DNA of 7,474 nucleotides from NCBI GenBank assembly GCA_002479645.1, contig DLOO01000074.1, forward strand, positions 44,251-51,724, in the 5' to 3' direction. The notes beneath the pieces were generated by a model. It searched no databases and was not told the origin of the DNA. It saw nothing but the letters and a program-made list of their open reading frames with translations. A program made the position numbers and the translations under genes. This document shows, piece by piece, positions 5,197 through 7,474 of this stretch. Position 1 is the stretch's first letter. Every line of letters begins with the position of its first letter. This DNA is from Lachnoclostridium sp. UBA7482. GTDB lineage: Bacteria > Bacillota > Clostridia > Lachnospirales > Lachnospiraceae.

Positions 5197-6733
5197 TTAT
5201 ATTCTCCCATCCTTCCATAATTCTCTCAGCCTCCCGCATTAGAGCTTTCAGTTCCTCAGATGTAATCAAATTATAGTCCTCTACTTCCTTCGCAGGACGC
5301 AAAATATCCCAGGCCCCCGCATAATGCTCCTGTTCGAGCATATTCACACAGGCAAGGCTGATAACCGGCCTGCCAAAGCTGTCTGCCCAGGCCGCCGGGA
5401 ATACCATCATTTTCTTCTTTATGACGATCTCTTCCTGTTCCCCCTCAGTGCCATCCTGTTCCGGCCTCTGCGGAGGCAAAGTAATCTCTTCTATCTTGAT
5501 CATCTCAGGCTCATCCAGCTGAAACAGCAACATTTTATTTTCCCCGATCCCGACATACTCCCCGCGGAAACGGTATCGTGTATCTTCTTCCCATTCCATG
5601 ATATCAAAGAGTGTTTTTGCAAGCCCCCTGCAGGAAATGGCGCTGACACTCCACCGGGAATCTTTCAATCTCCCCCACCGAATTGCATTTGGATTGTCCT
5701 TACTGCATGGCCGGATCGCAATACATCTTCTGACTGTGTTTAGCAACAGTTCCACATATTCCTCATCGCCGAACTTTTTCAGACAAGCTGTGTTGAACCG
5801 CATCTTGCCATTCGAGATCGTCAGCGCAGGATTGCTCAATGTGGAGAAAAACTGTGCCCGGACAACTTCATATCCGGATAGATTCAGATGTGTTCCGCTT
5901 TCAGCTACACGCTCCGTCTGGGGATTTTCCCGATATGCGCTTTCAGAAACTTCTTGGTACTCCTCTGCGGAAAAGCCTGTCCAGTCCTTATCCACTGGAA
6001 CATATCCTTTCAGCACACCATCATCCACTACGCTCAATACAGGCAGGGGACGATTTTTAGCCGCATACCCCTTTGAGGCCTGCAGCTGATTGGCAGCATT
6101 GTATACTTCTCTGGAAACAATCGCCTCGTGATGATCCCTCTGCCGATACTGGTTTCTGTCATTATTGTTTCTCTTTGACTTATGATTGAGATAGCTCGGA
6201 GTCCATGTTTTCCGTGCAAGCACATCTCCGCAATGGCGTTCATTCTGAATGATTGTCGTAATAGAACCAGGATTCCACTCTGTATTGCCCAGTTTCGTTT
6301 TCCGACCATACTCTGTCAGCAGATCAGCAATCTCTGAAATGGAAAATCCGTTCAGATACAGATAATAGATCACTTTAACCGTTTCGGCCTCATCCGGGTT
6401 GATAACAAGGTTTCCATCCTCGTCCTTGTCATATCCCAGCAATTCCGGGGTCAGAAAAATGCCCCTGGAAAAACGGTGTTCAATCGATATATTCATGATT
6501 TCTGATTTTGTGTGGGATTCCTCCTGCGCCGCCGCAGAAAGAACCGTGAGGATCATCTCGCTGGTCTGATTCAGCGTAAACAGATTTTCTGTTTCAAACA
6601 GCACGCCCACCGGCCGCTTCAGCTGAGCCAGCTGACGTACAGTACTGATTGAATCCACCGTATTTCTCGCAAAACGAGAAATTGACTTGGTAATGATCAG
6701 GTCGATTTTCCCGGATTTACAGTCCTCCAGCAT
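5189..6733 (-). CDS. Large serine recombinase, lacking the N-terminal catalytic segment
   Basis: This 514-aa product belongs to the resolvase/invertase superfamily of site-specific recombinases. Residues 1-85 are the C-terminal part of the resolvase domain (KIDLIITKSISRFARNT with the two active-site-type arginines R20 and R23; ETENLFTL; LSAAAQEES). Residues about 97-190 are the Recombinase domain (LLGYDKDEDGNLVINPDEAE; NPGSITTIIQNERHCGD). The usual zinc-ribbon cysteine pairs are absent after residue 200. Instead there is a VLKGYVPVDKDWTGF segment, the shared unknown domain (about 286-410), and FPAAWADSFG (445-454). The start codon lies inside the resolvase domain. Codons upstream still read IDEGISGTSLAHREEFHR (to 6787), interrupted by TAG at 6790-6788. 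The nucleophilic serine region (Y-x-R-x-S) is not encoded anywhere upstream in the window, so it is probably inactive as a recombinase and best viewed as a 5'-truncated gene. It may still be expressed for its DNA-binding or C-terminal part. Confidence 0.85.
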   Translation of the reverse strand: MLEDCKSGKIDLIITKSISRFARNTVDSISTVRQLAQLKRPVGVLFETENLFTLNQTSEMILTVLSAAAQEESHTKSEIMNISIEHRFSRGIFLTPELLGYDKDEDGNLVINPDEAETVKVIYYLYLNGFSISEIADLLTEYGRKTKLGNTEWNPGSITTIIQNERHCGDVLARKTWTPSYLNHKSKRNNNDRNQYRQRDHHEAIVSREVYNAANQLQASKGYAAKNRPLPVLSVVDDGVLKGYVPVDKDWTGFSAEEYQEVSESAYRENPQTERVAESGTHLNLSGYEVVRAQFFSTLSNPALTISNGKMRFNTACLKKFGDEEYVELLLNTVRRCIAIRPCSKDNPNAIRWGRLKDSRWSVSAISCRGLAKTLFDIMEWEEDTRYRFRGEYVGIGENKMLLFQLDEPEMIKIEEITLPPQRPEQDGTEGEQEEIVIKKKMMVFPAAWADSFGRPVISLACVNMLEQEHYAGAWDILRPAKEVEDYNLITSEELKALMREAERIMEGWENINE

Positions 6734-6790
6734 CCGGTGAAACTCTTCACGATGCGCAAGGGACGTCCCAGAGATACCCTCGTCTATCTA
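6734..6790 (-). pseudogene. In-frame 5' remnant of the serine recombinase, ended by an amber codon
   Basis: Minus-strand codons 6787-6734 continue the recombinase frame as IDEGISGTSLAHREEFHR, a conserved resolvase stretch (DEGISGT is diagnostic of the family). The preceding codon is TAG (6790-6788) and a TAA follows farther upstream at 6814-6812. Between them KDGY is compatible with the family but not conclusive. About 50-60 residues including the catalytic serine are missing. Confidence 0.75.
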
Positions 6791-6823
6791 ATAGCCGTCT
6801 TTGATACAATTTTATTTCTACAT

Positions 6824-6859
6824 AAACCTTTTTATTTTCCCAAACCTTTTTATTTTTCC
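6824..6859. repeat. Tandem 18-bp repeat, two copies
   Basis: The AAACCTTTTTATTTTCC sequence (6824-6840) is followed by C and then AAACCTTTTTATTTTTCC (6842-6859). Two nearly identical AT-rich units sit in the gene-free stretch between the recombinase remnant and the ISL3 end. No function is evident. Bases 6860-6929 contain nothing else that I recognise. Confidence 0.6.
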
Positions 6860-6954
6860 TTGCTCGAACGGGTTCAAATTCCTAACCTTCCGCAGACAAG
6901 GCAAGAAAAAAGCACTCCACTTTGTTTTCGGTTCTTTCTGAACTTTGGGTATAT

Positions 6955-6995
6955 TCAATAAATAAGACAGGTATAAGGCCTGTCTTATTTATTGA
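6955..6995. terminator. 17-bp perfect hairpin at the IS left end, probable bidirectional terminator
   Basis: The arms TCAATAAATAAGACAGG (6955-6971) and its exact reverse complement (6979-6995) enclose a 7-nt loop. The T-rich outer arm (CTTATTTATT) follows a GC-containing core in both directions. It lies upstream of the transposase promoter, where it would block transcription entering the element from outside, a common device in insertion sequences. Confidence 0.6.
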
Positions 6996-7003
6996 TTAAT
7001 AGC

Positions 7004-7032
7004 TTCTCATATTTGGGTATTTGTGCTATAAT
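7004..7032 (+). promoter_or_regulatory. Predicted promoter of the ISL3 transposase
   Basis: The -10 TATAAT (7027-7032) is a perfect consensus preceded by TGC, an extended -10. A weak -35, TTCTCA (7004-7009), lies 17 bases upstream. Transcription should start near 7039, followed by AGAGG (7048-7052) nine bases before the ATG at 7062. Confidence 0.65.
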
Positions 7033-7061
7033 AGAAACATCAAAATGAGAGGTAAACACAA

Positions 7062-7474
7062 ATGAAATATTTCCCTTCCTCAGATAATTCGCTGCTGTAC
7101 GGTAAAAACCAGTTCATATACAGGACAGAAGAAACGGATGATAGGATTGACATTTTTCTGAAATCATCAATCCATGGTTGTAAGTGTCCACTCTGCGGGA
7201 CGGAATCTTCGGATTTACATGCCACTTACGAGCGGACCTTACAGGATGTTCCTATACGGTGCAAGCCAACGTATGTCCATGCCAATATCTTCAAATATAA
7301 CTGTGAAAATGCTGAATGTAGCCAGAAGGTATTTATGGAGCCGTTGTCCTTTGCGTCTGCTTCCCAGGTTCGGACAGATTCCTTAAACGCACTGGTTTTG
7401 GCAATGGCAATGTTTATGAGTAATGAAGGAGCCCGTACGGTTTTATCACTGCGTACGCACTGGCCCTGTCCCTT
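7062..7474 (+). CDS. ISL3-family transposase, N-terminal part (runs off the window)
   Basis: The first 137 codons of a transposase are present. Residues 40-90 form the N-terminal zinc-binding domain of ISL3 transposases: CPLC (C42, C45), then TYERTLQDVPI (55-65), then FKYNCENAEC (C81, C86). The FMEPLSFASASQVRTD stretch (91-106) and the helical LNALVLAMAMFMSNEGARTVLSL (from residue 108) follow as in the family, leading toward the DDE catalytic domain outside the window. The last visible residues (RTHWPCP) do not resemble the family's usual continuation, so a frameshift just before the edge is possible but cannot be judged here. The ATG has AGAGG nine bases upstream and a clear promoter. The gene is transcribed divergently from the recombinase operon. 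Confidence 0.88.
   Translation, partial: MKYFPSSDNSLLYGKNQFIYRTEETDDRIDIFLKSSIHGCKCPLCGTESSDLHATYERTLQDVPIRCKPTYVHANIFKYNCENAECSQKVFMEPLSFASASQVRTDSLNALVLAMAMFMSNEGARTVLSLRTHWPCP

Larger units (their letters stand above)
3650..6929. mobile_element. Probable remnant of a serine-recombinase element
   Basis: The interval contains a large serine recombinase with two dependent genes, ends on the left where a host polysaccharide gene is cut, and ends on the right at an ISL3 element. No attachment sites or terminal repeats were recognised, so the limits are inferred. The recombinase lacks its catalytic N-terminus, so the element is probably no longer able to move by itself. Confidence 0.4.
6930..7474 (+). 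mobile_element. ISL3-family insertion sequence, left part (continues beyond the window)
   Basis: The transposase at 7062 onward identifies the family. GGTTCTTTCTGAAC at 6930-6943 resembles the GG(T/C)TCTT left inverted repeats of ISL3 elements and is placed about 130 bases upstream of the transposase, a usual distance. The sequence TTTGGGTAT occurs at 6944-6952 and again at 7012-7020, flanking a strong hairpin; it may be a transposase-binding repeat. If the end is right, the 8-bp target duplication would be TTGTTTTC (6922-6929), to be matched beyond the right edge. Confidence 0.6.

Noticed and set aside
6865..6890. tRNA remnant suggested by GGGTTCAAATTCC
   Set aside because: The flanks ACGGG and TCCTA do not form a T-stem, and no acceptor or anticodon arm is present on either side.
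6737..6961. 74-aa plus-strand open frame
   Set aside because: Its first part is antisense to the recombinase, and the rest is low-complexity KPFYF repeat from the tandem 18-mer.

Overview
The window looks like chromosomal DNA of a gut-type Bacillota (Clostridia; Oscillospiraceae or Lachnospiraceae would fit) carrying accessory insertions. The reasons are moderate GC with AT-rich intergenic DNA, strong AGGAG-type ribosome sites, a lysA variant I associate with gut anaerobes, a pyruvyltransferase/F420-hydrogenase-beta type protein, a clostridial large serine recombinase and an ISL3-family insertion sequence. The organism is inferred from protein flavour only.

Layout from left to right. Bases 1-409 hold no gene. 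They carry six copies (one cut by the window edge) of a stem-loop repeat whose stems vary by compensatory changes, plus a minus-strand terminator at 62-91. Bases 410-1672 (-) are lysA, diaminopimelate decarboxylase, with its own promoter at 1759-1787. That promoter's -35 lies inside a perfect 24-bp palindrome. Bases 1824-3635 (-) encode the C-terminal half of a polysaccharide pyruvyltransferase fused to a complete ferredoxin plus F420-hydrogenase-beta region. The N-terminal half of the transferase is missing, and similarity stops near 3656. Bases 3636-4018 hold no gene but contain a minus-strand terminator (3771-3806) and seven short palindromes with AATG/CATT arms.

Bases 4019-6733 (-) form a three-gene operon transcribed right to left: a large serine recombinase lacking its N-terminal catalytic segment, then two small proteins. 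All three share an unnamed domain, present at the recombinase C-terminus, alone in the 237-aa protein, and in reduced form in the 135-aa protein. Bases 6791-6929 are AT-rich with a tandem 18-bp repeat. From about 6930 an ISL3-family insertion sequence begins: a probable left end, a 17-bp hairpin, an extended -10 promoter and the start of the transposase (7062 to the window edge, +).

Reading: lysA and the polysaccharide gene appear to be host genes. The interval from about 3656 rightward looks like a decayed recombinase element that landed in, or recombined into, the pyruvyltransferase gene, with an ISL3 element nearby. The most interesting part is the recombinase-associated domain family, which I cannot assign to a known function; it could supply DNA binding or directionality control for the recombinase.
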